Shown: positions 6,908 through 15,984, counted from the first letter of the stretch. The stretch is 64,000 bases of DNA from Cupriavidus sp. WKF15 (GCF_029278605.1 NZ_CP119573.1:2356001-2420000); one strand, 5' to 3'. The notes: generated by a model not told the origin, from the letters alone. Program-made: numbers and translations.

Positions 6908-7795
6908 ATGACCGCATGGCTGGCAAGGAAGATGGGCAAGATTGGTTGCGCCGCTGCCATGGTGCTGGGCATCGCAGCACTGGCCGGGCCGGCGGCCGCG
7001 GGTGGCCCCGGTACGCTGACCATAACTTCCGGCATACAACAGCGCAGCTGGACCGTCGAGCAGCTCTTGCGCGACCCGCGCCTCACCGAGATCAGCATCG
7101 ACGACGAGAACCTGAAGCAGCGCTTCACCCTCAAGGCCATACCGTTCGCCACCCTGCTGGCCGGCTTGCCGGCAACCGCCGACGGCAGCGCCACCACGGC
7201 CGCCTCCGACGGCTATGTGTCGCACCTGCCGATGCGCATGCTGATGGCCGAGGGCAAGGCGCAGCCGCGCGCCTGGCTGGCGGTGGAGAATCCCGCCGCG
7301 CCGTGGCCAAGGCTCAAGGGCCAGGGCATCGGGCCGTTCCGGCTGGTCTGGACCAGCCCCGCCGGCGGTGCCGGCAAGGTCACCGAGAGCTACTGGACCT
7401 ACAACATCGAGCGCATCGACATTGCCGCTTCGCCCGCCGAGCGCCATCCGGCGATCCGGCCAGCCGCGGGCCAGCCCGCCGACGGGCCGGTCATGCGCGG
7501 CTTTGCCGCGTTCCAGCGGGTCTGCCTGTCCTGCCATTCCCTGAACCGCGAGGGCGACTCCCACCTTGGCCCGGACCTGAACATGCCCTACAGTCCGGTC
7601 GAATACCTCGGCGACGACAAGCTGGCGCAGCTGATCCGCAACCCGCAGTCGCTGCGCTGGTGGCCGGAGGCACGCATGCCGTCGATCGACCCGCAGACGC
7701 TGCCCGATGCCGAGGTCAAGGACCTGCTCGCGTACTTTCACCACATGGCGGCAACGCGCAAGCCGCAAGCCCCCGCTGCCGGGCATCGGCAGTAG
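6908..7795 (+). CDS. Periplasmic mono-haem cytochrome c with N-terminal SUOX-like domain
   Basis: A 295-residue protein with a signal peptide (residues 1-31, ending AAAG). Residues about 35-175 resemble the fold of molybdopterin-binding oxidoreductase (sulfite oxidase-like) domains that have lost their cofactor residues. Residues 190-285 are a class I cytochrome c: haem motif CLSCH at 206-210 and a likely axial Met257 in 'ARMPSI'. It should act as an electron carrier in the periplasm. It is transcribed alone after the peptide cluster's terminator, with CAGGAGACC before the ATG. The partner dehydrogenase is not in the neighbourhood. The N-terminal assignment is tentative; the haem domain is clear. 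Confidence 0.8.
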   Translation: MTAWLARKMGKIGCAAAMVLGIAALAGPAAAGGPGTLTITSGIQQRSWTVEQLLRDPRLTEISIDDENLKQRFTLKAIPFATLLAGLPATADGSATTAASDGYVSHLPMRMLMAEGKAQPRAWLAVENPAAPWPRLKGQGIGPFRLVWTSPAGGAGKVTESYWTYNIERIDIAASPAERHPAIRPAAGQPADGPVMRGFAAFQRVCLSCHSLNREGDSHLGPDLNMPYSPVEYLGDDKLAQLIRNPQSLRWWPEARMPSIDPQTLPDAEVKDLLAYFHHMAATRKPQAPAAGHRQ

Positions 7796-7896
7796 CGCCC
7801 CCGTCCCCCGGGGACACGGAGATCCGTCCTGCTTCCGGGCCGCGCCTGCGATCGGATAAGATACGCCCCGTTTTACCCCACCAACGGAGTGCTTCA

Positions 7897-8229
7897 GTGA
7901 TCCAGCCCACCCCTGTATTCAAGGACAACCTCGCCCAGATGCCCGCAATCGACGCCGTCGCGCGCATCGACCTGATCGACGGCAACGGCGCGGTCGCGGC
8001 GAGCATCGAGAACCTGCCGGGCAAGCAGGGCTCGCTGGCCGTGTATCACTACCTGCAGCAAACCTTCGGCACGCTGGATGCCAGGGCGGCAGAATATGGC
8101 CTGGCACTGTTCGCCGAACACACGGCCGATGCCCGCAACCGCCCCGGCGCACACCCGAACGTCGACCGCCTGCTGGCGCTCGCCGCCGGCGCGCCGGCGC
8201 TGCGCATCAGCGTGGTCGCCAGGGCCTGA
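7897..8229 (+). CDS. DUF2322-like small conserved protein
   Basis: A 110-residue soluble protein starting at a GTG (7897) with CGGAG seven bases upstream. The pattern 'NLAQMPAIDAVARIDLIDG' followed by 'IENLPGKQGSLAVYHYL' and an Ala-rich, charge-poor C terminus fits the DUF2322 family found in beta- and gammaproteobacteria. No catalytic motif is evident and no function is established. It lies between the cytochrome and a secreted hypothetical protein, in the same direction but with roughly 70-100 bp gaps, so it may be a single-gene unit. Confidence 0.65.
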   Translation: MIQPTPVFKDNLAQMPAIDAVARIDLIDGNGAVAASIENLPGKQGSLAVYHYLQQTFGTLDARAAEYGLALFAEHTADARNRPGAHPNVDRLLALAAGAPALRISVVARA

Positions 8230-8303
8230 AGCCGGCCAGCTATCAAGTGACCGCACCGATACGCCGTAAGCCTCTCCAGATCCCGCCCGGAGAATTCCCC
8301 CAA

Positions 8304-8855
8304 ATGAAGAAGGTTTTCCTGTTCGCCGCCGCGCTGTGCGCGTCCATCGCCCACGCCGAGCCGCCGGGCAACCTGGCGGCGCCGCTCGGGCTGGAACTCG
8401 GCAAGACCCGCTGTGCGCGGCTGACGCCGGGCCCGAACCGCTTGACGACCGGCAAGGCGCAATGGGCTGGCGGCGACGCCATCGAGATCCGGAATCTCGA
8501 ACGCTTCAACCTGCCGGGGCTGAGCCGGGCGATCGTCAACTGCGATGCCCAAGACACCGTGGCGCTGGTCAGCCTGACGTTCGAGCGCACGGCGCTGCAG
8601 GACGTCACCAGCAAGCTCGACGCGCGCTACGAGTCCAGGCGCAAGACAGAGGCCAATGCCGAAAACGGCTATGCCGAATGGGCGGCGGCCAACGGCAGCC
8701 TTGAATTGCTTTACGCCCGCGACGGCAAGCATTTCACCGTCGCGTACTGGGCCAAGGGGGCCAAGGCGAAGTACTTCGCGTATAGCGGAACGCCCGCCGA
8801 GACGAAGCCTGCGACACCAGCCGCACCGGCCCCGAAACAGCCTGCGCCGCTGTAG
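8304..8855 (+). CDS. Exported hypothetical protein
   Basis: A 183-residue protein with a clear signal peptide (MKKVFLFAAALCASIAHA, cut before EPPG). The mature part has two Cys (about residues 36 and 76) that could form a disulfide, a mixed alpha/beta composition, and a Pro/Ala-rich tail (residues about 165-183). GGAG lies 11 bases before the ATG. A longer frame starting at 8247 would place the signal peptide internally and is rejected. It is not recognised as a named family. A periplasmic location is the only thing the sequence supports. Confidence 0.7.
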   Translation: MKKVFLFAAALCASIAHAEPPGNLAAPLGLELGKTRCARLTPGPNRLTTGKAQWAGGDAIEIRNLERFNLPGLSRAIVNCDAQDTVALVSLTFERTALQDVTSKLDARYESRRKTEANAENGYAEWAAANGSLELLYARDGKHFTVAYWAKGAKAKYFAYSGTPAETKPATPAAPAPKQPAPL

Positions 8856-8858
8856 CCG

Positions 8859-8894
8859 GCGCGGGCGGCCCTTAACGTTAGGAGCCGCCCGCGC
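8859..8894. terminator. Strong hairpin between convergent genes
   Basis: GCGCGGGCGGC pairs perfectly with GCCGCCCGCGC (11 bp, 14-base loop), four bases after the stop of the exported hypothetical gene and before the end of the convergent BON gene. There is no U tract, but the position and stability suggest it ends or stabilises transcripts from both sides. Confidence 0.55.
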
Positions 8895-8927
8895 GGACAG
8901 CGCTGCAATCAGGCAGGAACCCGTCGC

Positions 8928-9659
8928 TCAGCTGCGTAGTGCGATGTGGTTGACGACGTTCTCCACGCCGTGCACATACCAGGCATCGCGCTCGATCTGC
9001 TTGCGCGCGTAGTCGGTCGCCGCATAGCCTTCGAGCGTCACCACGCGGTTCTCGGTGCGTACGCTGATGCGGCCCGCGTCGACGAACGGATCGGTCTCGA
9101 GCACGAGCATCAGTGCCTCGGTGATCTCGTCGTCGCGGTCGGTCTCGGCCGGTGCCACCACCAGTTCATTGACGACGCAGCGGCAACCGCGCGACCACCA
9201 CGCCAGCACGCCGGCCAGGCGCATGTGCGACAGGCTGATCACCTGGCCACTGAGCGTGACGACGCCATTGCTGGCGGCCACTTCGATCCAGCCGCTGCGT
9301 TCGCCCACGGCCTCGCGCATGGACTCGATCTGTCCCTTGACCTTCGCACAGATCTTGAAATTGCGGAAATCGATGGCGTTGAGCAGGCGTTCGCAGACCG
9401 CGTCGCGCAGCTCGCCGTCACCCACGTGCATGCCGCCGTCGGCCACGCGCAGGTGGTCGATCACGCTGGTCACGCCATCCACCCGCCGCACCATGGCGGC
9501 CGCGCGGGTCTTGTCGACAATGTCCGCCACCTCGCCCTCCAGGATCACCGCGCCGTCGGATAGCCGCAACTGGATCTCGGGATGGAGGTGGTGACCCTGA
9601 TAAGGCACATGTGCCAATGCTGCGCGCGCCTGCGTCAGCACCGCTTCGCTACTCTGCAT
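8928..9659 (-). CDS. Protein with three BON domains
   Basis: A 243-residue protein made of three BON domains (roughly residues 5-70, 79-150 and 168-240). Each has the Gly-centred strand pattern 'G-V-LEGEV', 'GVVTLSGQV' or 'NRVVTLEGY'. BON domains bind phospholipid or other surfaces and occur in OsmY-type stress proteins. There is no obvious signal peptide, so it may be cytoplasmic, unlike OsmY. The start at 9659 has GAGGCAG upstream; a longer frame reaching 9779 lacks one. A second BON protein lies at 15 kb beside the stress cluster, which supports a general stress role. Confidence 0.8.
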   Translation of the reverse strand: MQSSEAVLTQARAALAHVPYQGHHLHPEIQLRLSDGAVILEGEVADIVDKTRAAAMVRRVDGVTSVIDHLRVADGGMHVGDGELRDAVCERLLNAIDFRNFKICAKVKGQIESMREAVGERSGWIEVAASNGVVTLSGQVISLSHMRLAGVLAWWSRGCRCVVNELVVAPAETDRDDEITEALMLVLETDPFVDAGRISVRTENRVVTLEGYAATDYARKQIERDAWYVHGVENVVNHIALRS

Positions 9660-9821
9660 GATGTCTGCCTCGCCTGATGGTCTGGAGCTGGGAAGGAGCG
9701 TGCCTCTGCCTGCAGGCACGCCTGGCGCGGCGCCTGCCCGCTGCCGATGACCCGAAGCTGGCCGGTTCCGCCTCCCCATTATAGGAAGCGGTATGCCGGC
9801 CTTCCTGACGCGTTGGCGGGC

Positions 9822-11486
9822 TCAGGCCGCCGCGGCGCCGGCCTGGGCCTCGCGCGCCCTGGCCACCTCCTGGTTGCGCAGGATGAAGCGCTGCACCTTG
9901 CCGCTCGGGGTCTTGGGCAATTCGGCCACGAACTCGATTTCGCGCGGGTAGGCGTGGGCCGCCAGGCGATTGCGCACATGCAGGCGCAATGCCTCGGCCA
10001 GTTCCGGCGAAGGCCGGTATTGCGGATCGAGCACGACAAAGGCCTTGATCAGCTCGGTGCGCTCCGGATCGGGCTTGCCGATCACGGCGGTTTCCACCAC
10101 GGCCGGGTGCTCGATCAGCGCGCTCTCGACGTCGAACGGCCCGACCCGGTAGCCCGAGGTGGTGATCACGTCGTCGGCGCGGCCGATGAAGCTGATGCTG
10201 CCGTCGTCGTTGAGTTCGGCGGAATCGCCGGTCAGGTAGTAGTTGCCGACAAAGGCGCGCGTGGCCGTGCCGTGGTAGCCGGGAAACCAGCACATCGGCG
10301 ACTGCGTGAGATCCAGCGCCAGCGTGCCCGGCTGGCCGGCGGGCAGCTCGCGGTGCTCGTCGTCGAGCACCACCACGCGATGGCCCGGGCTGGCAAAGCC
10401 GGCCGCGCCCATGCGCACCGTATGCGCCAGCGCATGGTGATTGCACAGCACCATGCCGGTCTCGGTCTGCCCATAGTGGTCATGGATGGTCACACCGAGT
10501 TCATTGGCGAACCAGCGGATGACTTCGGGGTTGAGCGGCTCGCCCGCGCTGCTGACCGCGCGCAGCCGGCCGCGCAGCGGTTCCGACACCGCCTTGCCGG
10601 CCGCGATCAGCAGCCGGTAGGCCGTGGGCGACCCCGCCAGGTTGGTGATGCCGTATTTCCGGATCACACGGCACGTGCTTTCGACGCTGAACGGGCCGTC
10701 GTAGAACGTGGTCGGATGGCCCAGCGCGAGCGGCCCGGTCACCGCGTAGTACAGGCCGTAGGCCCAGCCCGGATCGGCCAGGTTCCAGAAGGCGTCGGTC
10801 TCGCGCAGGTCGACCGCGTCGCGCATATAGCCCGCGAACGCTACGATGGCCTTCAGCGGCACCTGCAGCGGCTTGGCCGGGCCGGTCGTGCCCGAGGTGA
10901 ACATCATCAGGAACGGGTCGTCGCCACGCCGCATGACGGGCTCGAATTGCGCCGGCTGGCGCTCCACTTCGGCCCAGAAGCTGAAATCGCCGCGCACGAG
11001 GCCGCGGCCCTTCTCTCCCGCCACGGTGACGACCGGCGGGCAGCCGGCGACATCGTCAAGCTTGCCGCGGTTGGCGCCGTCGGTCACCACCAGCTTCGCG
11101 CCCGAAGCATTGAGCCGGTGCTCGATCGCCTTGGGCCCGAACGCCGTGAACAACGGCTGGTAGACCGCCCCGGCGCGCCACGTGCCGAGGATGGTGGCCA
11201 GCAGCTCGGGCGTGCGCGGCAGCAGGCCGGCCACGCGATCGCCGGGCTGCACCCCCTGCGCCTTCAGGAAGCCTGCCACCCTGGCGGAGAGCGCCTGCAT
11301 CTGCGCAAACGTCCAGGTCTCCGAATTGCCGTCGCGTCCTTCCCAGAACAAGGCAATGCGGCCCGGCAGCGCATGCCGGTCGCAGCATTCCACACAGGCA
11401 TTCATGGCATCCAGGTTGCCGTGCAGCTGGCGGCTGACGGTGTCCTGGTAGGAAAATCCGGCAAAGGCTTCGGTGTAGTCGCGCAT
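9822..11486 (-). CDS. AMP-dependent acyl-CoA synthetase
   Basis: A 554-residue member of the ANL (AMP-binding) superfamily that activates a carboxylic acid with ATP and CoA. The P-loop-like motif 'MFTSGTTGPAKP', the 'YGQTETG' acyl-binding signature, 'YLTGDSA' and the C-terminal catalytic Lys in 'KTPSGKVQRF' are all present. It resembles the medium-chain/acetyl-CoA synthetase branch. The ATG at 11486 follows GGAGACACC. Longer in-frame starts extend into the promoter region. It stands alone, so the substrate cannot be inferred from neighbours. Confidence 0.85.
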   Translation of the reverse strand: MRDYTEAFAGFSYQDTVSRQLHGNLDAMNACVECCDRHALPGRIALFWEGRDGNSETWTFAQMQALSARVAGFLKAQGVQPGDRVAGLLPRTPELLATILGTWRAGAVYQPLFTAFGPKAIEHRLNASGAKLVVTDGANRGKLDDVAGCPPVVTVAGEKGRGLVRGDFSFWAEVERQPAQFEPVMRRGDDPFLMMFTSGTTGPAKPLQVPLKAIVAFAGYMRDAVDLRETDAFWNLADPGWAYGLYYAVTGPLALGHPTTFYDGPFSVESTCRVIRKYGITNLAGSPTAYRLLIAAGKAVSEPLRGRLRAVSSAGEPLNPEVIRWFANELGVTIHDHYGQTETGMVLCNHHALAHTVRMGAAGFASPGHRVVVLDDEHRELPAGQPGTLALDLTQSPMCWFPGYHGTATRAFVGNYYLTGDSAELNDDGSISFIGRADDVITTSGYRVGPFDVESALIEHPAVVETAVIGKPDPERTELIKAFVVLDPQYRPSPELAEALRLHVRNRLAAHAYPREIEFVAELPKTPSGKVQRFILRNQEVARAREAQAGAAAA

Positions 11487-11656
11487 GGTGTCTCCAACCT
11501 TGTCATAGCTGTTCTGCAGCGCGGTGCGGCGAGGCACCCGCCTGGCCGACGAGTGTGTTCGAGCGGTCCGCATGCGGCAATAGCCGATTCCGCCAGCACG
11601 GCTGACGCTTTTTGCCATGTGCGCGGCGTACAGCACTTTCAGCGGGGCATGACTGG

Positions 11657-11685
11657 TTGACGCATCCTGCCCGCAGGGCTAGACT
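11657..11685 (+). promoter_or_regulatory. Sigma-70-type promoter candidate
   Basis: TTGACG, a 17-bp spacer and TAGACT match the -35/-10 pattern well. It points rightward, away from the acyl-CoA synthetase, toward the gene-poor stretch and the 54-residue protein at 12206. A transcript starting here would have an unusually long leader of about 510 bases. Confidence 0.4.
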
Positions 11686-11686
11686 G

Positions 11687-12205
11687 CGCGCTGTTTATCG
11701 CCTTGGGGTTCCAATTGGACTCAGCCAGTTGTCCTGACGGACACAGCAGGTAACCCTCGCCAGACCCGCTTCCCTCCGCGCCGCTGAAGCTTGCGCCAGC
11801 AGTGCGTCACAGGGCCACCGTCTGGCAGGTATCGCCTGACGGTGCGCATCGATCGCGGCATTCGCCGCGGCCCGTTTTCCCGCACCACACGAATTTGCAT
11901 CGCATGCCCCGGTCCGCTCGCGCCGCGAGCTTCCGCGCATGCCCGATTTGCCATAGCGCCGGCACGCGCACGCATGCCGCCCGTGGCCGCAAACGTGCGC
12001 CATTGGCGAGCCTTGCCGTCTCGCGCGGCGGCGCACGCCGATCCACCCGAACCGGAGCCTTCCATGCCCGACGACCCTTGCAGTCCCTTACCGAAGCCGG
12101 CGCGCAACGGGGCCTGCCCGCGCGCCGTTCCCGCAAGCTCCCGCTACCGGCCGCCACACTGCTGACTCCTGGCGCCGGATCGGGAATCCACCGGAGACCT
12201 CTGCC
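11687..12205. other. Gene-free stretch
   Basis: About 520 bases of GC-rich sequence in which several overlapping open frames exist on both strands, but none has a ribosome site, a recognisable domain or a convincing composition. It may be the long leader of the small gene at 12206 or hold an unrecognised RNA. I see no clear terminator or repeat in it. Confidence 0.5.
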
Positions 12206-12370
12206 ATGAAGTTCTCGATCCTGCTGCCTGACTTCCGCCACCCCGACGTCGCCGCGCACGACGCCGACCGCCTGCGCGCCATGCGCGAGCTGTCCCGCCC
12301 GGGACGCCTGCGCCATGCCGTGAAGCGCCTCGGCACCATGCTGCGCACCTGGCGCCTGCAACCACGCTGA
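12206..12370 (+). CDS. Small basic protein, 54 residues
   Basis: A 54-residue protein starting MKFSILLPDFRHPD and ending in a basic, Arg-rich tail (RHAVKRLGTMLRTWRLQPR). CCGGAGACC sits nine bases before the ATG, which is better than any site on competing frames here. It contains no signal peptide. The amphipathic basic C terminus could bind nucleic acid or membrane. I do not recognise the family. It lies between the gene-free stretch and the truncated isochorismatase gene. Confidence 0.5.
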   Translation: MKFSILLPDFRHPDVAAHDADRLRAMRELSRPGRLRHAVKRLGTMLRTWRLQPR

Positions 12371-12446
12371 AGCCACCCGGGTGCCGGCATCGCCATCACG
12401 GATTGCCGCGATGCTTCGGCACCCTGCCCCGGCGTCCTGCTGATAG

Positions 12447-13088
12447 AACTCTGATAACGGATTCAGGCGTCTACAACTCGATTCGACCCAGTTTTATGCT
12501 TTCTCCATTGTGGGCGACATGCCCATGCCGGAGCTGCGCCTGCGTGCCGCTGCGCTGGCCAAGATGGCCACGTTGTCCAGGCTGCCGGTCATCACCACTG
12601 CCTCGGTACCGCAAGGCCCGAACGGCCCGATGATTCCGGAGATCCACGAGAACGCGCCGCACGCCAAGTACGTGGCGCGCAAGGGTGAGATCAACGCCTG
12701 GGACAACCCCGACTTCGTGGCTGCCGTCGAAGCCACGGGCAAGAAGACCCTGATCATTGCCGGCACCATCACCAGCGTCTGCATGGCCTTCCCGTCCATC
12801 AGCGCGGCGGCCGACGGCTACAAGGTCTTTGCCGTGATCGATGCCTCGGGCACTTACTCGAAGATGGCGCAGGAAATCACCCTGGCGCGTGTGGTCCAGG
12901 CCGGCGTGGTGCCGATGGACACGGCCGCAGTCGCCTCCGAGCTCCAGCGCATGTGGCATCGCGAAGATGCCATGCAATGGGCCGAGATCTACACCAAGAT
13001 CTTCCCGGCCTATCAGTTGCTGATCAAGAGCTACATGAAGGCGCAAGACGTGCAGAAGAGCGGCGAGGTCCTGGACTCGGCGCACTGA
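12447..13088 (+). pseudogene. Isochorismatase-family hydrolase (YcaC-like), 5' truncated
   Basis: The frame encodes the greater part of a YcaC-type cysteine hydrolase: 'TTASVPQGPNGP', 'YVARKGEINAWDN', the 'SVCMAFPS' block with the likely nucleophile Cys, 'VIDASGTYS' and the C-terminal 'FPAYQLLIKSYMKA'. The homology can be followed upstream into 'LDSTQFYAFSIVGD', which corresponds to the usual 'IDHQ' start of the core with the catalytic Asp. There the similarity stops and a TAG lies in frame at 12444. The first 15 or so residues and the ATG are missing. A GTG at 12510 could start a 192-residue product lacking the Asp, without a ribosome site. I regard it as a decayed or rearranged gene. Confidence 0.65.
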
Positions 13089-13296
13089 TCCGCGGGCGCG
13101 CCGCTGAAATCCGGCGGCGCGCTCAGTTGCCCTGCCGCGCGAAGAAGAACCGCGGCAACGCGGCGTTCTCGCTAAACGCAGATGCCCGCAGGCCGTGTAG
13201 GACAGCATCCACTGAACATCGGCGCTCCGCTCCTTAGAATGAAATGGTCCGGCGCACCGCACGGCGCGCCGCCTTGCCTGCACAAGGAGAGGAGCG

Positions 13297-14391
13297 ATGC
13301 GAGCAACGGAAGGGAGCTGCGCGCAGGAAGCCATGCCCGGTGGCGTGGACCGTGGCGCAGGCGAGAGCGCGCGCGCCGCCTTGCACGCTGCCGGACTGCA
13401 TTACGTCGACGACAACGCGCCGGGGATCACGCGGCGCCGCCGAGGCGGCGGCTTCACCTATGCCGACGCACGCGGCAATCCCGTGCAAGACCCTGCCACG
13501 CTCGCCCGCATTGCCGCGCTTGCCATTCCGCCCGCCTATGAGGCCGTCTGGATCTGCGCCGACGCTGGTGGACACCTCCAGGCCACGGGCCGCGATGCCC
13601 GCGGCCGCAAACAGTACGTCTACCACGCGGACTGGAGCGCGCTGCGCGACATCGACAAGTATGCGCGCCTTCCCGATTTCGGCCGGGCCCTGCCACGCTT
13701 GCGCGGGCGCGTCGAGCGCGACCTCGGCCGCAACGGCATGCCGCGCGAGAAGGTCATTGCCGCCGTGGTCCGCCTGCTCGACGCCACGCTGGTGCGCGTC
13801 GGCTCGCCGCGTTACGCGCGGCAGAACCGCACCTACGGCCTGACCACGCTGCGCCGGCGTCATGTCACCGTGCGCGGGAGCAAATTGCGGCTGCAGTTCA
13901 CCGGCAAGAGCGGCATCACTCACGACGTGTCGGTCAATGACCCGCGCGTAGCGCGCGTCGTGCGCACGTGCGCCGAGCTGCCCGGCCAGTGCCTGTTCAA
14001 GTACGTCGACAGCGACGGCGAAGTGCGCGAGATCGGCTCCGCCGACGTCAATGCTTACCTGCGCGAAGTCACTGGCGGCGAGTTCACGGCCAAGGATTTC
14101 CGCACCTGGGCGGGCAGCGTCCATGCGCTGGCGCTGCTGCGCAAGGCTGCGCGCGAAGCCGACGGGACCGAGGCCCGGCGCCGCAAGGCCGTGGCCGACG
14201 CCATCAGGACCGTGGCGCAGCGCCTGCGCAATACCGTCGCGGTCTGCCGCCAGTGCTATATCCACCCCGCCGTCGTCGACGCCTTCCTTGCGGGCGACGC
14301 GGATGCCGCCGGCACGGGCCAGGTGCGCACGCACCTGCGCGCCGACGAAGCACGCCTGCTCAGGCTGCTGGAGAAGGCCGGCGCGGGTTGA
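13297..14391 (+). CDS. DNA topoisomerase IB
   Basis: A 364-residue bacterial type IB topoisomerase (poxvirus-like), which relaxes supercoils by nicking one strand through a 3'-phosphotyrosine. The N-terminal domain covers residues about 25-120. The catalytic domain follows with 'RVGSPRYARQNRTYGLTTL' (167-185), 'FTGKSG' (201-206), 'FRTWAGS' (268-274) and the catalytic tyrosine in 'CRQCYIHP', about Tyr321. AAGGAGAGGAGCG is before the ATG. The gene is convergent, 10 bp apart, with a ParB-like gene. Such topoisomerases in Burkholderiaceae are often found with stress and repair genes, as here. Confidence 0.92.
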   Translation: MRATEGSCAQEAMPGGVDRGAGESARAALHAAGLHYVDDNAPGITRRRRGGGFTYADARGNPVQDPATLARIAALAIPPAYEAVWICADAGGHLQATGRDARGRKQYVYHADWSALRDIDKYARLPDFGRALPRLRGRVERDLGRNGMPREKVIAAVVRLLDATLVRVGSPRYARQNRTYGLTTLRRRHVTVRGSKLRLQFTGKSGITHDVSVNDPRVARVVRTCAELPGQCLFKYVDSDGEVREIGSADVNAYLREVTGGEFTAKDFRTWAGSVHALALLRKAAREADGTEARRRKAVADAIRTVAQRLRNTVAVCRQCYIHPAVVDAFLAGDADAAGTGQVRTHLRADEARLLRLLEKAGAG

Positions 14392-14401
14392 CCGGCGGCC
14401 G

Positions 14402-15034
14402 CTAGCAGGACAACCGCCCGATATAGCCCGGCAAGTTGCGCGCCTTTGCGCCCTGGGCGAGGCGAAACGCGCGCACCAACGCCGCCGCGAATGACTCGGG
14501 CGTATCGAGCGGGCCTTCGATATGCCGGCGGAAGAAGTCGGCCCACCTGAAATCGGGATACGCCTGCCGGACCTTCCGGTAGCCGCCCGCCAGCTGGACG
14601 AAAGCTTCGAGGCTGCGGTACGGGTCGTCGCGCATGTCGTGGAGCGACGCGGGCAGCTCGTTCAGGGGCCGGCGCCGGCCCTGCTCGTCATAGGGATGGA
14701 CCATGTGCTGCGCCACCATCCACTTCCAGAACGCGCGCGCGCCAAGGCGGCTCAGGTCGCGCCGGACAAGGGCCGGCACATGCGTCAGGCCCAGCTCGTG
14801 CCAGGCTCGGACCCAGTGGTGATGATCGACCACGTAGGGAACCTGCTCCGGCCCGATGACAAGATGCACGCGATGCCGGTCCAGAAATGCCGGCCGCCGC
14901 GCCGGCGGTATCCGGCGTGTGACGTGCACCTTCTGGGCAACGTGGTAGGCGCCCACCGTGATCTGCGTCGGATGCAGAGCGTCGAGCGGCATCATCAGCT
15001 TGGCGCCGCTGCGCAGGAGCCGGGGTTCGCGCAT
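14402..15034 (-). CDS. ParB-like nuclease-domain protein (ParBc_2 type), paralogue A
   Basis: A 210-residue protein of the putative ParB-like nuclease family (ParBc_2). The signature blocks are 'LHPTQITVGAYHVAQK' near the N terminus, 'YVVDHHHWVRAWHELG' with the triple His, 'MVHPYDEQG', 'MRDDPYRSLE' and the C-terminal 'ARNLPGYIG'. A second copy of the same family is at 17600. ParB-like folds can bind or cut DNA or hydrolyse nucleotides, but activity is not proven for this subfamily. The start at 15034 is chosen because it fits the family length; its ribosome site is weak. It is downstream of the BON gene, 38 bp away, and probably cotranscribed with it. Confidence 0.75.
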   Translation of the reverse strand: MREPRLLRSGAKLMMPLDALHPTQITVGAYHVAQKVHVTRRIPPARRPAFLDRHRVHLVIGPEQVPYVVDHHHWVRAWHELGLTHVPALVRRDLSRLGARAFWKWMVAQHMVHPYDEQGRRRPLNELPASLHDMRDDPYRSLEAFVQLAGGYRKVRQAYPDFRWADFFRRHIEGPLDTPESFAAALVRAFRLAQGAKARNLPGYIGRLSC

Positions 15035-15072
15035 GGACGGCAGTCGCGGCGGCCAGGCCGCCGCGACTGTGA

Positions 15073-15984
15073 TCAGCTCTTGTTGAGCGTGCGGTCCGGC
15101 GACGTGTCCCCTTCTTCCAGGTGACCTGCCACCGGGCCCGCGCGTTCCGTGCCCTCGTTGCGCTGCACGCGCAGGCGGTTCTCGACATCCGTCACGCCGA
15201 ATACGGCTTCGGCGATCTCCTCGATGACGTATTTCTCGCGCCGCGCCATCACCGTGCCCTCGAGCATGACGACGCCATTGGAGACTTCTACCGAGACATC
15301 GGAGACATCGACATACGGGTTCGTTGCCAGCCGTTCGCACACGTCTTCGCGCACCCGTTCGTCGGGACGGCGATAGCCCTTGGGGCCAACCGGACGCCGT
15401 ACCGCGCCCGACATGCCGCCGCGGCCCGGGCGACTGCCCCGGTCGTCTGGATACAGGCGCTGGCCGCCACTGTACGACTGCCCGCCGCTGCGCGGATCGC
15501 CGAAATAGCCGCCGCCATAGGACGGCTGTCCGCCGCGCTGTGCGCGGTCGCGCGCCATGCCTTCGTCCCAGTGCATCGCCCGTCCGCCGTGTCCGGCCTG
15601 CATGCGGCCCGCATCGTCGCCCGGATCGAAGCTACCCTCATAGTTGCCCGTGTCGTAGCCCGTCTGGCCCCACCGGCCCCGTTGGGACCGCTGCTCCTGC
15701 TCCTGCTCGTGCGCCTGGTAGCCGCTGCCTTGCGCAGACGGCTGGTATCCGCGGTAGGCGCCGCTGTACGGATGTCCCGGACCGCCCATGTCCGCGGCGC
15801 CGTAGCCCTGTTCGCCCCGGTCGCCGCGCGACGACGCGCCGCGCCAGTCCTCGCCCCACTCCTGGCCCCAGTCCTCTGAACCGCTGCCCCGGCTTTCATC
15901 GTGCGCGGCCCGGCGCGCTTGCTGCTGCCGCGCGTAGTCGCTGACCTCGCTGCCGCTGCCGCGGCCCTTGCGGAAGTTGAACAT
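15073..15984 (-). CDS. BON-domain protein with Gly/Tyr/Arg-rich N-terminal region
   Basis: A 303-residue protein. Residues about 25-205 are low complexity, rich in Gly, Ser, Arg, Tyr, Gln and Asp, with no predicted fold. One BON domain occupies residues about 212-275 (RVREDVCERL, then 'GVVMLEGTV' and 'VTDVENRLRV'). GCAAGGAGGCAG gives a strong ribosome site for the ATG at 15984; a longer frame upstream is unsupported. The disordered Gly/Tyr/Arg region resembles those of desiccation- or stress-related proteins. It faces a divergent SDR gene and shares its strand with ParB-like paralogue A. A stress role is inferred from context. Confidence 0.8.
   Translation of the reverse strand: MFNFRKGRGSGSEVSDYARQQQARRAAHDESRGSGSEDWGQEWGEDWRGASSRGDRGEQGYGAADMGGPGHPYSGAYRGYQPSAQGSGYQAHEQEQEQRSQRGRWGQTGYDTGNYEGSFDPGDDAGRMQAGHGGRAMHWDEGMARDRAQRGGQPSYGGGYFGDPRSGGQSYSGGQRLYPDDRGSRPGRGGMSGAVRRPVGPKGYRRPDERVREDVCERLATNPYVDVSDVSVEVSNGVVMLEGTVMARREKYVIEEIAEAVFGVTDVENRLRVQRNEGTERAGPVAGHLEEGDTSPDRTLNKS

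Noticed and set aside
9747..11660. 637-codon plus-strand frame
   Set aside because: It is antisense to the BON/acyl-CoA synthetase genes, rich in His/Arg/Gly, with no domain; a typical GC-rich shadow.
11695..12107. Cys/Arg-rich minus-strand frames in the gene-free stretch
   Set aside because: There is no ribosome site and no recognisable pattern, and two overlapping frames compete equally.
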